A program made the position numbers and the translations under genes. From assembly GCF_943590815.1 (NCBI RefSeq), contig NZ_CALSBS010000001.1, positions 1 to 64,000 on the forward strand: DNA of 64,000 nt, read 5' to 3'. This DNA is from Pseudocitrobacter vendiensis (GTDB lineage Bacteria; Pseudomonadota; Gammaproteobacteria; Enterobacterales; Enterobacteriaceae). This document shows, one piece after another, positions 55,691-64,000 of the stretch; the stretch's first letter is position 1; each line of letters starts with the position of its first letter. The notes under the pieces are model-generated. The model worked only from the letters and a program-made list of their open reading frames with translations, did no database searches and was not told the origin of the DNA.

Positions 55691-58414
55691 GTGTCTAAAA
55701 TGATGAACCCGCAGAACATACCGCCAACGGGCGGTAACACCCACCGGCAGGCTTATCAGCAAACCATTGCCCAGATCCTTGAGCAAAAGCAAACCCAGCC
55801 GGAAGGCCTGAACCAGGCCGAGGCCGCCGATCGCTTGCAGAAGCTTGGCCCTAATGCGCTGCCGCAGAAGAAAGGTAAGCCCGCATGGCTGCGCTTCCTT
55901 GCGCACTTTAACGACGTCCTGATCTACATCCTGCTGGCCGCTGCCGTGATGACGGCGGTGATGGGCCATTGGGTTGATACCGCCGTGATTCTCGGCGTTA
56001 CGGTAATCAACGCGTTGATTGGTTATATCCAGGAGAGCAACGCGGAGAAATCGTTGCAAAGCATTCGCAATATGCTTTCCAGCGACGCGCAGGTGATCCG
56101 CGACGGCAAACATGCCACCATCCCGACCACCGATCTGGTGCCAGGCGATATCGTGGTGCTGCGCGCGGGCGACCGTATTCCGGCGGATATGCGTCTGATT
56201 GAAGCGCACAACCTGCGCGTGGAAGAGGCGATTCTCACCGGTGAGTCGACGGTTGTCGATAAGCACACCGACGCGCTGACCGGCGACCTGCCGCTGGGCG
56301 ATCGCACCAATATGCTGTTCTCGGGCACCACCGTGAGCGCGGGCGGCGGCATAGGTGTGGTGGTGGCGACCGGGCAGGCGACCGAGCTTGGTCGTATCAA
56401 CCAGATGATGGCTGATGTCGAAACTAACCGCACGCCGCTGCTGGTGCAGATGGACAAACTCGGTAAAGCGATTTTCGTCATTATTCTGGCAATGATGGCA
56501 GTACTGTTCGTTTTCAGCGTCCTCCTGCGCGATATGCCGATGGGCGAATTGCTGCTGTCGTTGATTAGCCTGGCTGTTGCGGCGGTACCTGAGGGTTTAC
56601 CGGCGATTATCTCAATTATCCTCTCGTTGGGCGTACAGGCGATGGCGCGCAAGCGGGCGATTATTCGTAAGCTGCCAACCGTTGAGACGCTGGGCGCAAT
56701 GACCGTGGTGTGCTCTGATAAAACCGGCACCCTGACCATGAACGAGATGACCGTAAAAGCGGTCATTACCGCCGATAGCTGCTACCGCGTGGATGGCGAT
56801 AGCTACGAGCCGGTCGGTAATCTTTATCTTGAGGGTAGCAACGAGCCGGTAAAAGTACAGCCTTACACGGTGCTGGAAAAATACCTGCGCACAATTGATC
56901 TCTGTAACGATAGCCAACTGGTACGTAATGAGCTGGGTCACTGGGGAATTACCGGCGGGCCGACCGAAGGCGCGCTGAAGGTACTGGCAACGAAAGCGTC
57001 GCTGGAGCCGGTGACCACACAGTTGGTGGCGAAGATCCCGTTTGATTCACAGTACAAGTACATGGCAACGCACTACAAGCTGGATGCGGAAGAGTGGGTG
57101 ATGGTCACCGGTGCGCCAGATGTCCTGTTTGCATTGTGTGAGCAGCAGCAGACCGCACGTGGCCTGGCGACGTTCGATCGCGCCTACTGGGAGTCAGAGA
57201 TGGAGCGCTTTGCTCGCCAGGGCCTGCGTATGGTGGCGGCGGCCATTAAACCTGCTGATATCGGCGCGACCACGCTGGATCACAGCGATCTCCAGCAGGG
57301 TCTTATCTTCCTCGGTATTGCCGGGATGATGGACCCGCCGCGCCCGGAAGCGGTGGATGCAATCCACACCTGCCAGACAGCGGGGATCCGCGTGAAAATG
57401 ATCACCGGCGATCACCCGCAAACGGCGATGAGTATTGGCCAGATGCTGGGCATTCATAACAGCACCGAAGCGATGACCGGCTACCAGCTGGAGCACATGG
57501 ATGACGACGAGCTGGCAAAAGCGGCAGTGGAGTATGACATCTTTGCCCGTACCAGCCCGGAGCACAAACTACGTCTGGTTAAAGCATTGCAGAAAAACGG
57601 CGAAGTGGTCGGGATGACCGGTGACGGCGTGAACGACGCGCCAGCGCTGCGTCAGGCTGATGTCGGCATTGCGATGGGCATTAAAGGTACCGAAGTCACC
57701 AAAGAGGCGGCGGACATGGTGCTGACCGACGATAACTTCGCGACCATCGCCAGCTCGGTTAAAGAGGGGCGTCGGGTATACGACAACCTGAAGAAAACGA
57801 TCCTCTTTATTATGCCAACTAACCTGGCGCAAGGGCTGCTGGTGGTGATTGCCCTGTTGGCCGGAAATATGATCCCGCTGACGCCAGTGCTGATTCTGTG
57901 GATGAACATGGCGACCTCCGCGACGCTCTCTTTCGGCCTGGCCTTCGAAGCCGCTGAGCGTAACGTGATGAATCGCCCGCCGCGTAAAACCGGTCAGCAC
58001 GTAATGGATGCGTTTGCGGTCTGGCGTGTGGCGTTTGTCGGCTCGATGATTGCCATCAGCGCCTTCATCCTTGAGGCCTGGCTGGCCCCGCGCGGCCACA
58101 GTGCAGAGTTTGTCCGCACCGTGCTGTTGCAAATGCTGGTGACCGCGCAGTGGCTGTATATGATTAACTGCCGTAACTCCGACGGTTTCTCTATCAACCG
58201 TGGCCTGCTGAAGAACAAAGGTATCTGGATGGTGACGGGCGTTCTGTTGCTGCTGCAGCTGGCGATTATCTATCTGCCGGTGATGCAGATGATGTTCGGT
58301 ACCGAAGCGCTGCCTGCTCGCTACTGGTTCGTGACGCTGGCGATGGGTGCGGTGATGTTCTTTATCGTCGAGATTGAGAAGCGCCTGACGAGGAGATTCC
58401 GCAAGGCTGCTTAA
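55691..58414 (+). CDS. Cation-transporting P-type ATPase (P2A, Ca2+-type)
   Basis: A 907-residue P-type pump of the SERCA/PMCA-like bacterial branch. It has an N-terminal cation ATPase domain, the TGES motif (LTGESTVV), PEGLPA in helix 4, phosphorylation Asp343 in CSDKTGTLT, the GDGVND hinge motif and a C-terminal six-helix domain (MNMATSATLSFGLAFE). Ion specificity is probably Ca2+ or Mn2+. GTG 55691 lies eight bases after AAGGA. It is inserted between ybdJ and ybdK relative to E. coli. An AT-rich, hairpin-poor leader of about 200 bases precedes it. Confidence 0.9.
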   Translation: MSKMMNPQNIPPTGGNTHRQAYQQTIAQILEQKQTQPEGLNQAEAADRLQKLGPNALPQKKGKPAWLRFLAHFNDVLIYILLAAAVMTAVMGHWVDTAVILGVTVINALIGYIQESNAEKSLQSIRNMLSSDAQVIRDGKHATIPTTDLVPGDIVVLRAGDRIPADMRLIEAHNLRVEEAILTGESTVVDKHTDALTGDLPLGDRTNMLFSGTTVSAGGGIGVVVATGQATELGRINQMMADVETNRTPLLVQMDKLGKAIFVIILAMMAVLFVFSVLLRDMPMGELLLSLISLAVAAVPEGLPAIISIILSLGVQAMARKRAIIRKLPTVETLGAMTVVCSDKTGTLTMNEMTVKAVITADSCYRVDGDSYEPVGNLYLEGSNEPVKVQPYTVLEKYLRTIDLCNDSQLVRNELGHWGITGGPTEGALKVLATKASLEPVTTQLVAKIPFDSQYKYMATHYKLDAEEWVMVTGAPDVLFALCEQQQTARGLATFDRAYWESEMERFARQGLRMVAAAIKPADIGATTLDHSDLQQGLIFLGIAGMMDPPRPEAVDAIHTCQTAGIRVKMITGDHPQTAMSIGQMLGIHNSTEAMTGYQLEHMDDDELAKAAVEYDIFARTSPEHKLRLVKALQKNGEVVGMTGDGVNDAPALRQADVGIAMGIKGTEVTKEAADMVLTDDNFATIASSVKEGRRVYDNLKKTILFIMPTNLAQGLLVVIALLAGNMIPLTPVLILWMNMATSATLSFGLAFEAAERNVMNRPPRKTGQHVMDAFAVWRVAFVGSMIAISAFILEAWLAPRGHSAEFVRTVLLQMLVTAQWLYMINCRNSDGFSINRGLLKNKGIWMVTGVLLLLQLAIIYLPVMQMMFGTEALPARYWFVTLAMGAVMFFIVEIEKRLTRRFRKAA

Positions 58415-58422
58415 TTGAAAAA

Positions 58423-58491
58423 TGCCCGGTGGCGCGTTGCTTACCGGGCAAATTCATGTGTAGGCCGGATAAGGCGTAGCCGCCATCCGGC
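58423..58491. repeat. REP-type palindrome pair (BIME-like)
   Basis: TGCCCGGT (58423-58430) with ACCGGGCA (58443-58450), then GCCGGAT (58464-58470) with ATCCGGC (58485-58491) around AAGGCGTAGCCGCC, the classical enterobacterial REP core. It lies between convergent genes and may protect or terminate both transcripts. Confidence 0.85.
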
Positions 58492-58496
58492 ACCTT

Positions 58497-59225
58497 TCAG
58501 GAAGACGTTTTCCTCTCCACCGTAAACATCGTGACAAACGGATGATACTGCCACGGTATCGAACTTCCCTTCTGATACATCTTCGAAATGGTGCCATCAA
58601 GGTACAGCATCTGCCGGATATCCAGTTTCGACTGGGCATAGCAGGCGAAATCATAAAAATTGGTTTCTTTGGCGCTCAGCATAAACACCACTCGACCCTG
58701 ACGGTTAATCCCCACGGCATTACGTAATTTTCGCGAACTGGCCGACGGCTTTAGACGCCAGTTTATCACGCCGTTTTCAATCAGCATTGGGCCGGACTGC
58801 ACTGCGTAATCCATGCCTTTGGTGCTTTTCAGCGCATCGAGGGTCACAATGCCCGCTTTTTGATCCTTGAGATAAAACACGCCGCCCGGGCGAATAAAGA
58901 AGTTGCCGCCGCCGGATGCACGGTTAATCGGCGCGAGCTTTTTTCCCTTTTCGATATAGAGCCCCAGCGGCGCATAATCTTTGCCATAAATCCCGCCGTT
59001 CATCGCCATCAGCACCTGCCCGTTACCGTTGATATCCGCCAGCAGTGAATAGAGTGAGCCCCAGGCTTTACCATCCGGTTTCTTCCAGCGCAACGTGATG
59101 TTTTCTTGCTGTAAATCGACTTCATAGCTTTGAACTTGTAGCGATGGGTCGGTCAACGAACAAGCCGCATGGGTAAAAGTCGTTAGCGGGAGCAGGAGGG
59201 CGGGCAACAGCCAAAGAAGCAACAT
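58497..59225 (-). CDS. Exported phosphodiester glycosidase family protein
   Basis: A 242-residue protein from ATG 59225 (MLLLWLLPALLLPLTTFTHAA), with a signal peptide cleaved near residue 20. The rest is an NAGPA (phosphodiester alpha-N-acetylglucosaminidase-like) domain: VLMAMNGGIYGKDYAPLGLYIEKG, QSGPMLIENG, RNAVGINRQGRVVFM, and FYDFACYAQSKLDIRQMLYLDGTISKMY. Bacterial members are periplasmic or wall-related, with unknown substrates. The longer upstream frame adds residues without signal-peptide character. Confidence 0.85.
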   Translation of the reverse strand: MLLLWLLPALLLPLTTFTHAACSLTDPSLQVQSYEVDLQQENITLRWKKPDGKAWGSLYSLLADINGNGQVLMAMNGGIYGKDYAPLGLYIEKGKKLAPINRASGGGNFFIRPGGVFYLKDQKAGIVTLDALKSTKGMDYAVQSGPMLIENGVINWRLKPSASSRKLRNAVGINRQGRVVFMLSAKETNFYDFACYAQSKLDIRQMLYLDGTISKMYQKGSSIPWQYHPFVTMFTVERKTSS

Positions 59226-59298
59226 ATCTTCGTTCCTTGTGCGATGAGCGGGAGGGCAAAATAGCGCGTAATCCCGCTTATGCAAAGGTTTTCTGTGC

Positions 59299-60414
59299 TT
59301 ACGCCGCCCAGGTTTCGCAGTGCTGCTGTACCAGGCTTATCAACGAGCCGCCATCGGCAATGAACTCACGCATGCGTTGCGCTTCGCTTTTCCCGTGTTT
59401 TACCATCAGAGCCAGTTCTTCGAGCGCGCTGCCAGCACGGTGTTGATCGGCGTAGGGTTGCAACTGTTCCAGTAAGATCTCCAGTTCGCTGGCGATGGTG
59501 TGTTGCTCGCCGCTTGCAACATCGGTGACCACACCCTTCAAGCCGTATCGACAGGCCTGAAAGCGGTTAAATTTATACAGCAGATAGTCCTGCGGGCTGG
59601 GTTTATGCGGGCGTTTTTCGAGCAGCCAGTGCGCCAGTGCCTGAATCAACCCGGCCATGTTCACCGCGTGACCCAGGGTGAGCGGCGTATCCATTACGCG
59701 CACCTCCACCGTGCCAAAATGCGGGCTGGGGCGAATATCCCAGTGCAAATCTTTAATGCTTTCGACCATGCTGGTGTAGCTCAACTGGCGAAACAGCCGG
59801 GTAAACTCCTGCCAGTTTGCTGCCCAGGGCATGGGGCCGTTATCGGGAAAAGCCGAGAAAATGTTGAGCCGCGCGCAGGCGAAGCTGCTGTCGGCACCCT
59901 GTAGATAGGGTGACGCGGCGCTGAGCGCAATCAGATGTGGAACGTATCGCGAAAGGCCATGCAGCAGATAAAGCGCATCGTCACCGTTGGTGCAGCCAAT
60001 ATGCACGTGTTGACCAAACACTGTCGCCTGGCGGGCAAGGTATCCATAGGCTTCCAGGGTATGTTGATAACGGGGATTATCGCCGACTTCCTGACTTTGC
60101 CAGCGCTGGAATGGATGCGTACCGCCGCCGCAAATTTTGACATGCTGCTCTGACGCCGCGCGTAGTACGGCGCGTTGGATGGCGGCAAGCTGAGTGGCGG
60201 CCTGGTGGATATCGTCGCACACGCCTGTTGCCACCTCCAGCATGCTGTTAGTGATGTCATGCTTGATTTCCCCCTGCGTCACACCGCGACTGGCGGCGGC
60301 TATCAGGGCGGAAGAGTCCTGGCAAAGATCGTAACCTGGCGGGTTAATGACCTGAAGCTCGAGCTCAATGCCGAGCGTAAAAGGCGCAGAAACATGAAAG
60401 TCAGGTAAAGGCAT
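59299..60414 (-). CDS. ybdK: YbdK carboxylate-amine (weak gamma-glutamyl-cysteine) ligase
   Basis: A 371-residue GCS2-family ligase from ATG 60414 ([21 protein letters not shown]); E. coli YbdK has 372 and is nearly colinear. It can join glutamate and cysteine weakly in vitro; its physiological role is unclear. Conserved segments: [40 protein letters not shown]. Signature GIELELQ begins the domain. Confidence 0.95.
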   Translation of the reverse strand: MPLPDFHVSAPFTLGIELELQVINPPGYDLCQDSSALIAAASRGVTQGEIKHDITNSMLEVATGVCDDIHQAATQLAAIQRAVLRAASEQHVKICGGGTHPFQRWQSQEVGDNPRYQHTLEAYGYLARQATVFGQHVHIGCTNGDDALYLLHGLSRYVPHLIALSAASPYLQGADSSFACARLNIFSAFPDNGPMPWAANWQEFTRLFRQLSYTSMVESIKDLHWDIRPSPHFGTVEVRVMDTPLTLGHAVNMAGLIQALAHWLLEKRPHKPSPQDYLLYKFNRFQACRYGLKGVVTDVASGEQHTIASELEILLEQLQPYADQHRAGSALEELALMVKHGKSEAQRMREFIADGGSLISLVQQHCETWAA

Positions 60415-60458
60415 AGTCGTCTCACGATGGTGACTGGTGCCTTTAGTATAGGTGGGAG

Positions 60459-60495
60459 AAAAAAACAGAGTGGACGGCACTGTGAAGTACCGTCC
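60459..60495 (-). terminator. Terminator after the AbgT gene
   Basis: On the minus strand the stem GGACGG...CCGTCC (60472-60477 with 60490-60495) is followed after six bases by a run of seven Ts. It ends the AbgT transcript shortly past its stop at 60508. Confidence 0.5.
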
Positions 60496-60507
60496 GTAAG
60501 GTGAGGA

Positions 60508-62073
60508 TTAACCCGCGCTCCAGGTATACGGTGCCGCCACGCCAAGCGGCATGCCCAGCCCCCACCAGGCCAGCAGGAACAAGCTCCAGCTAATAAAGAA
60601 AGCGATGGAATAAGGCATCATCATGGATACCAGCGTGCCGACGCCCGCGCCCTTCACATAGCGCTGGCAATAGACCACCACCAGTGGGAAGAAGACCATT
60701 AACGGGGTGATAATATTGGTGCTGGAATCGCCGATACGAAACGCCGCCTGGGTCAGTTCCGGAGAGATACCCACAGCCATCAGCATCGGCACCATAATCG
60801 GCGATAACAGGCCCCATTTGGCCGAGGCGGAACCAATCAGCAGGTTCACGGCGGCGGTCAGCAGGATCATGCCGATAATCGTCGCTTCGCCCGGCAGTTC
60901 CATCGCTTTCAGGCCATCCGCGCCGACCAGCGCCAGCAGTGTGCCAATGTTCGAGTCGCTGAAGGCTTTAATGAACATGGCGCAGAAGAAGGCCATCACC
61001 ATGTATGAGCCCATTTTGCTCATCGAGTCATTCATCGAAGCAATGACATCTTTTCCGGTTTTAAACGTACCGGAGGCAAAGCCGTACACAATCCCCGGCA
61101 GAATGAAGATCAGGAAAATCAGCGGAACGATAGATTTCATGATCGGCGCGCTGTAAGAAGTGAGTGAGCCGTCGGTCCCGCGTAGCATGGAGCTTTCCGG
61201 CCAGGCCGCTGCTGCCAGCGCCGCTAGGCCCAGCAGCATCACCAGCGACGCGCGATTAAAGGCGCGGCTCTCTTTTTCTGAGACGCTGGACATATCTTCT
61301 TCATGCTTATAATCGCCGTCGATCGTCATTTTGCTGACGCGCGGCTCAACGATACGCTCGGTGACCCACCAGCCGACCAGGGTTATCAGAATAGAAGACG
61401 CAATCCCGAAGAAGAGGTTACACAGGGTGTTGACGGTATAGGTGCTGTCGAGCAGTTGTGCAGCGGCCTGGGTAAAGCCCTGCAACAGTGCATCGTTTCC
61501 GGTGGGCACCATGTTAGCGGCGAATCCGCCCGAGACGCCTGAGAACGCTGCGGCGATCCCCACCAGCGGGTGACGCCCGGCGGACATAAAGATAATGGCA
61601 CCCAGTGGGATCACCAGCACATAGCCCGCATCTGCTGCCACATGGCTGAACATCGCGACAAAAATCAGCATCGGCGTCAGCAGTTTCTTCGGCGTCACGC
61701 GCAGCATCTTCTTCAGGCCGACGTTAATAAAGCCGGAGCTTTCGGCTACGCCAACGCCGAGCATCGCCACCAGCACGATACCGAGCGGGGCGAAGGTGGT
61801 GAACGTCGTCACCATATTGGCCAGCGTGTTGGTAAGTGCTTCGGCGGAGAGCAGGTTGTTGACCTGTACGGTCTCCTGCGTCATGGGGTTGACGACATCA
61901 AAGGTCATCATCGACAGGACCGCAGAAAGCCCCATCACGACCAGCAAAAAGTAGAAAAAGATCAGCGCCGGTTCAGGCAGTTTATTCCCGGCCCGTTCAA
62001 TGGCATTGAGGAACCCACTCATCAGACGGCTTTCACCGGCCCCGTTCCCTGGTGTTGTTATGTTTGTACTCAT
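60508..62073 (-). CDS. AbgT family transporter
   Basis: A 521-residue inner-membrane transporter with about 11 helices, related to E. coli AbgT, which imports p-aminobenzoyl-glutamate; other family members (MtrF, YdaH) export sulfonamides. Motifs GVGVAESSGFI, FSHVAADAGYVLVIPLGA, AAFSGVSGGFAANM and IGSASAKWGLLSPIMVPM are typical. The cognate hydrolase genes abgA and abgB are not in the window, so import versus export cannot be decided here. It lies between ybdK and a second Old Yellow Enzyme. Confidence 0.9.
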   Translation of the reverse strand: MSTNITTPGNGAGESRLMSGFLNAIERAGNKLPEPALIFFYFLLVVMGLSAVLSMMTFDVVNPMTQETVQVNNLLSAEALTNTLANMVTTFTTFAPLGIVLVAMLGVGVAESSGFINVGLKKMLRVTPKKLLTPMLIFVAMFSHVAADAGYVLVIPLGAIIFMSAGRHPLVGIAAAFSGVSGGFAANMVPTGNDALLQGFTQAAAQLLDSTYTVNTLCNLFFGIASSILITLVGWWVTERIVEPRVSKMTIDGDYKHEEDMSSVSEKESRAFNRASLVMLLGLAALAAAAWPESSMLRGTDGSLTSYSAPIMKSIVPLIFLIFILPGIVYGFASGTFKTGKDVIASMNDSMSKMGSYMVMAFFCAMFIKAFSDSNIGTLLALVGADGLKAMELPGEATIIGMILLTAAVNLLIGSASAKWGLLSPIMVPMLMAVGISPELTQAAFRIGDSSTNIITPLMVFFPLVVVYCQRYVKGAGVGTLVSMMMPYSIAFFISWSLFLLAWWGLGMPLGVAAPYTWSAG

Positions 62074-62342
62074 TCGCTTCCCTTAACACTGACAAGGTGT
62101 TTCATAATTTGTCTGAATGTATCATCGGGGATGATAGGGGTAATTGCGCGGCTAAACTATCTTTTTTGCCCGCAAAAACTCGACGAATGTCTGATTTATT
62201 TACTCACTATGCTGATTATTCGGTAATTATTGGTGGTTTACTCGGTGTGGTCGAATGATTTGGCGAGTTATCTATACCAGGGGGCATTTTTGCGCGATAG
62301 TAAAATTTATCGGAATTTAACAGTCACGCTGGAGAAAAAGGT

Positions 62343-63443
62343 ATGTCGCAACCTAAGCTGTTTACCCCTTTCCGCATTCGAAACCTTGAACTTGATAATC
62401 GCATCGTGATTGCACCTATGTGCCAGTACTCGGCAACGGATGGCTGCATGAATGACTGGCATGTACAGCATCTGGGTCAACTGGCGCAGTCTGGCGCGGG
62501 GTTACTGACCATTGAAGCAACCTCCGTTTCTCCCGAAGGGCGCATTACATTTGCGGATGTAGGTTTGTACGACGATCGTTGTGAAGAAGCCATGGGCCGG
62601 GTGATAGCCTCCATTCGCCAGTGGTCAGATATGCCTATCGCAATCCAGCTGGCCCATGCGGGCAGGAAAGCGTCCACGTCCAAACCGTGGGAGCAAAAAG
62701 GGCCGCTCGCGCCCGATGAAGAGGGCGGTTGGCAGACCGTCGCGCCCTCCGCGATTCCCTATAACGAGGGGCATTCGACGCCTGCGGCACTGGATGGCGA
62801 AGGCTTAGAAAGCGTGCGTCAGCAATTTGCGCAGGCAGCGAAACGCGCGGCCCGGCTGAATGTGGATCTTATCCAGATACACGCTGCGCACGGCTATCTG
62901 TTGCATCAATTTTTATCGCCGCTGTCGAATCAAAGAACGGATAATTATGGCGGTTCTTTTGAAAACAGAGTCCGGTTCCCACTGGAAATCTTTGACGTCG
63001 TTCGCGCCGCGATCCCGGCGGACAAAGCAATCAGCGTACGCATCTCGGCAACGGATTGGGTCGAGGGCGGGTTCAACATTGACGAGGCGGTAGCATTCTC
63101 CAGACTGCTGGAAGAACGCGGGGCGGATGCAATACATGTCTCCAGTGGTGGTTTGCATCCTGAACAGCAGATTGATGTTTTCCCTGGCTACCAGGTTCCG
63201 CTTGCAAGGGCGGTGAAATCCGCCGTTAACATCCCGGTCGTTGCGGTGGGATTAATTACCGAGCCAGAACATGCCGAGGCGATCGTGGCGGGCGGTGATG
63301 CTGATTTTATCGGGCTCGCGCGCGGCGTACTTTATAACCCAAGATGGCCATGGCATGCCGCGGCGGCGCTGGGAGCGCAGGTTCACGCGTCGAATCAATA
63401 TCTTCGCTGCCAGCCGCACAATCTGAAGCATTTATTCAAATAA
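62343..63443 (+). CDS. NADH:flavin oxidoreductase, Old Yellow Enzyme family, second copy
   Basis: A 366-residue FMN TIM barrel of the YqjM type: NRIVIAPMCQYSA with the conserved Cys of this subgroup, HAGRKASTSKPW, QIHAAHGYLLHQFLSP and ADFIGLARGVL. It is a paralogue of the gene at 25889-27004 but keeps the active-site Cys (PMCQY) where that one has Ser (PMSQY). It stands alone behind GGAGAAAAAGGT and is convergent to entD across a hairpin. Confidence 0.92.
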   Translation: MSQPKLFTPFRIRNLELDNRIVIAPMCQYSATDGCMNDWHVQHLGQLAQSGAGLLTIEATSVSPEGRITFADVGLYDDRCEEAMGRVIASIRQWSDMPIAIQLAHAGRKASTSKPWEQKGPLAPDEEGGWQTVAPSAIPYNEGHSTPAALDGEGLESVRQQFAQAAKRAARLNVDLIQIHAAHGYLLHQFLSPLSNQRTDNYGGSFENRVRFPLEIFDVVRAAIPADKAISVRISATDWVEGGFNIDEAVAFSRLLEERGADAIHVSSGGLHPEQQIDVFPGYQVPLARAVKSAVNIPVVAVGLITEPEHAEAIVAGGDADFIGLARGVLYNPRWPWHAAAALGAQVHASNQYLRCQPHNLKHLFK

Positions 63444-63450
63444 TCACAGT

Positions 63451-63476
63451 GCGCGATGCGAGACAACGTATCGCGC
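63451..63476. terminator. Hairpin between the Old Yellow Enzyme and entD
   Basis: GCGCGAT (63451-63457) pairs with ATCGCGC (63470-63476), followed by TTTGATT. Likely bidirectional terminator of two convergent genes. Confidence 0.65.
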
Positions 63477-63481
63477 TTTGA

Positions 63482-64000
63482 TTAAAGGGGGGTAACCGTA
63501 CAGGTCACCACCTCATCGCCCTCCACCTCATAAGCCACGCTGATTTCCTTCCCGGCAAGCTGGGCTGAAAACGCCGGTGTTAAGCGTAGACAAAGCGTGT
63601 TCTCATCAATCGCGGTCATCTCAGCTGCCGCGAATCCCGGGCAGGGCTCCGCCTGTGAGGAGAACGCTTTATACACGCTCTCTTTGGCAGAAAACGCCAG
63701 CGTCAGGGCAACCGCAAAAGGCAGGCCGCTGGTTTGCAGGCGGAAAATTTCTGCAGGCGAGGCAATTTGTGTCGCCACTTCGGCGGCTAACTGCGAGCTG
63801 AAGATGTGCTCGATATCGATGCCCACGGGTGTTCGTGAAACAGCGGCTATCGCCCGTTTTCCGTTGTGGCTGATGCTGCCAAAAATACCTTCCGGCCACA
63901 GCGGCTGGCGCTGTTCGCCTATGCCTGGAATAGCTTTCACGCCCAAAGGCTGTAACGCGTACGCGGCGGCAATCCGTCCGGCAAGATGCTCGATACGACG
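63482..64000 (-). CDS. entD: Enterobactin synthase 4'-phosphopantetheinyl transferase EntD, 3' part
   Basis: C-terminal 172 residues of a PPTase that runs past the right edge; the frame is open to base 64000 and the missing N-terminus lies outside. Motifs: PGIGEQRQPLWPEGIFGSISH, VGIDIEHI with the Mg-binding Asp and Glu, and AFSAKESVYKAFS. EntD attaches the phosphopantetheine arm to EntB and EntF. In E. coli it is likewise next to the ybdK region and divergent from fepA. Confidence 0.93.
   Translation of the reverse strand, partial: RRIEHLAGRIAAAYALQPLGVKAIPGIGEQRQPLWPEGIFGSISHNGKRAIAAVSRTPVGIDIEHIFSSQLAAEVATQIASPAEIFRLQTSGLPFAVALTLAFSAKESVYKAFSSQAEPCPGFAAAEMTAIDENTLCLRLTPAFSAQLAGKEISVAYEVEGDEVVTCTVTPL

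Overview
The window is chromosomal DNA from a member of the Enterobacteriaceae. The closest visible fit is Enterobacter or a neighbouring genus, judged from protein recall only; no species call is possible. Core genes match their Escherichia coli counterparts closely and keep E. coli order: lpxH-ppiB-cysS-ybcI-ybcJ-folD-fimbrial operon-fimZ-argU at the left, pheP-ybdG-nfsB-ybdF-ybdJ-ybdK-entD at the right. The ramR-romA-ramA locus, absent from E. coli K-12 but typical of Klebsiella, Enterobacter and Salmonella, lies between ybdF and ybdJ.

Layout. 1-3.8 kb: a small unknown membrane protein, then lpxH/ppiB, cysS and ybcI. 3.8-6.5 kb: a LacI-family regulator and a glucose-type PTS EIICB with a tandem palindromic operator. 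6.6-7.8 kb: ybcJ-folD. 8.1-16.4 kb: a complete type-1-like chaperone-usher operon (fimA, I, C, D, H, F) with the regulators fimZ and a FimY-like protein. 16.7 kb: tRNA-Arg(UCU). 16.8-23.9 kb: an Mn-type pyrophosphatase, then an AT-rich stretch with a cysteine-rich LuxR-type regulator and a 1566-residue autotransporter. 24.1-29.3 kb: a redox cluster of FAD dehydrogenase, Old Yellow Enzyme, NIPSNAP protein, AraC regulator and SDR. 29.5-31.8 kb: a polar amino acid ABC importer. 31.8-35.8 kb: an SsuABC-like importer with an LLM flavin monooxygenase, probably for organosulfur compounds. 36.3-40.7 kb: a tandem HD/HD-GYP protein, an EamA exporter and a Fur-box-linked TonB receptor. 40.9-48.2 kb: pheP, then an inserted sugar operon (MFS, TIM-barrel isomerase, Gfo/Idh/MocA dehydrogenase, LacI regulator), then ybdG. 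48.4-53.2 kb: nfsB, ybdF, an aminotransferase and the ram locus. 53.4-60.4 kb: an exported enterochelin-esterase-like protein, ybdJ, a 36-residue membrane protein, a Ca2+-type P-ATPase, a phosphodiester glycosidase and ybdK. 60.5-64 kb: an AbgT transporter, a second Old Yellow Enzyme and the 3' part of entD, which runs off the right edge.

How it fits together. The conserved backbone is interrupted by accessory operons that each pair a transporter or enzymes with a local regulator. Several operators can be read directly: twin TAGAACGTTCTA palindromes before the PTS gene, twin GTAATCGATTAC palindromes before the sugar operon, the RamR box overlapping the romA-ramA -10 element, and a Fur-like box before the TonB receptor. 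At least four copies of a roughly 100-bp palindromic repeat (CCCTCACCC...GGGTGAGGG) sit between genes, plus two classical REP-type palindromes. No phage genes, integrase, transposase or CRISPR array were seen, even beside the argU tRNA, which carries a prophage in E. coli K-12.

Least explained parts: the oxidoreductase cluster with its AT-rich direct repeats and a coupled leader ORF, the cysteine-rich LuxR regulator with its autotransporter neighbour, the 36-residue membrane protein beside the P-type ATPase, and the exported Fes-like esterase.
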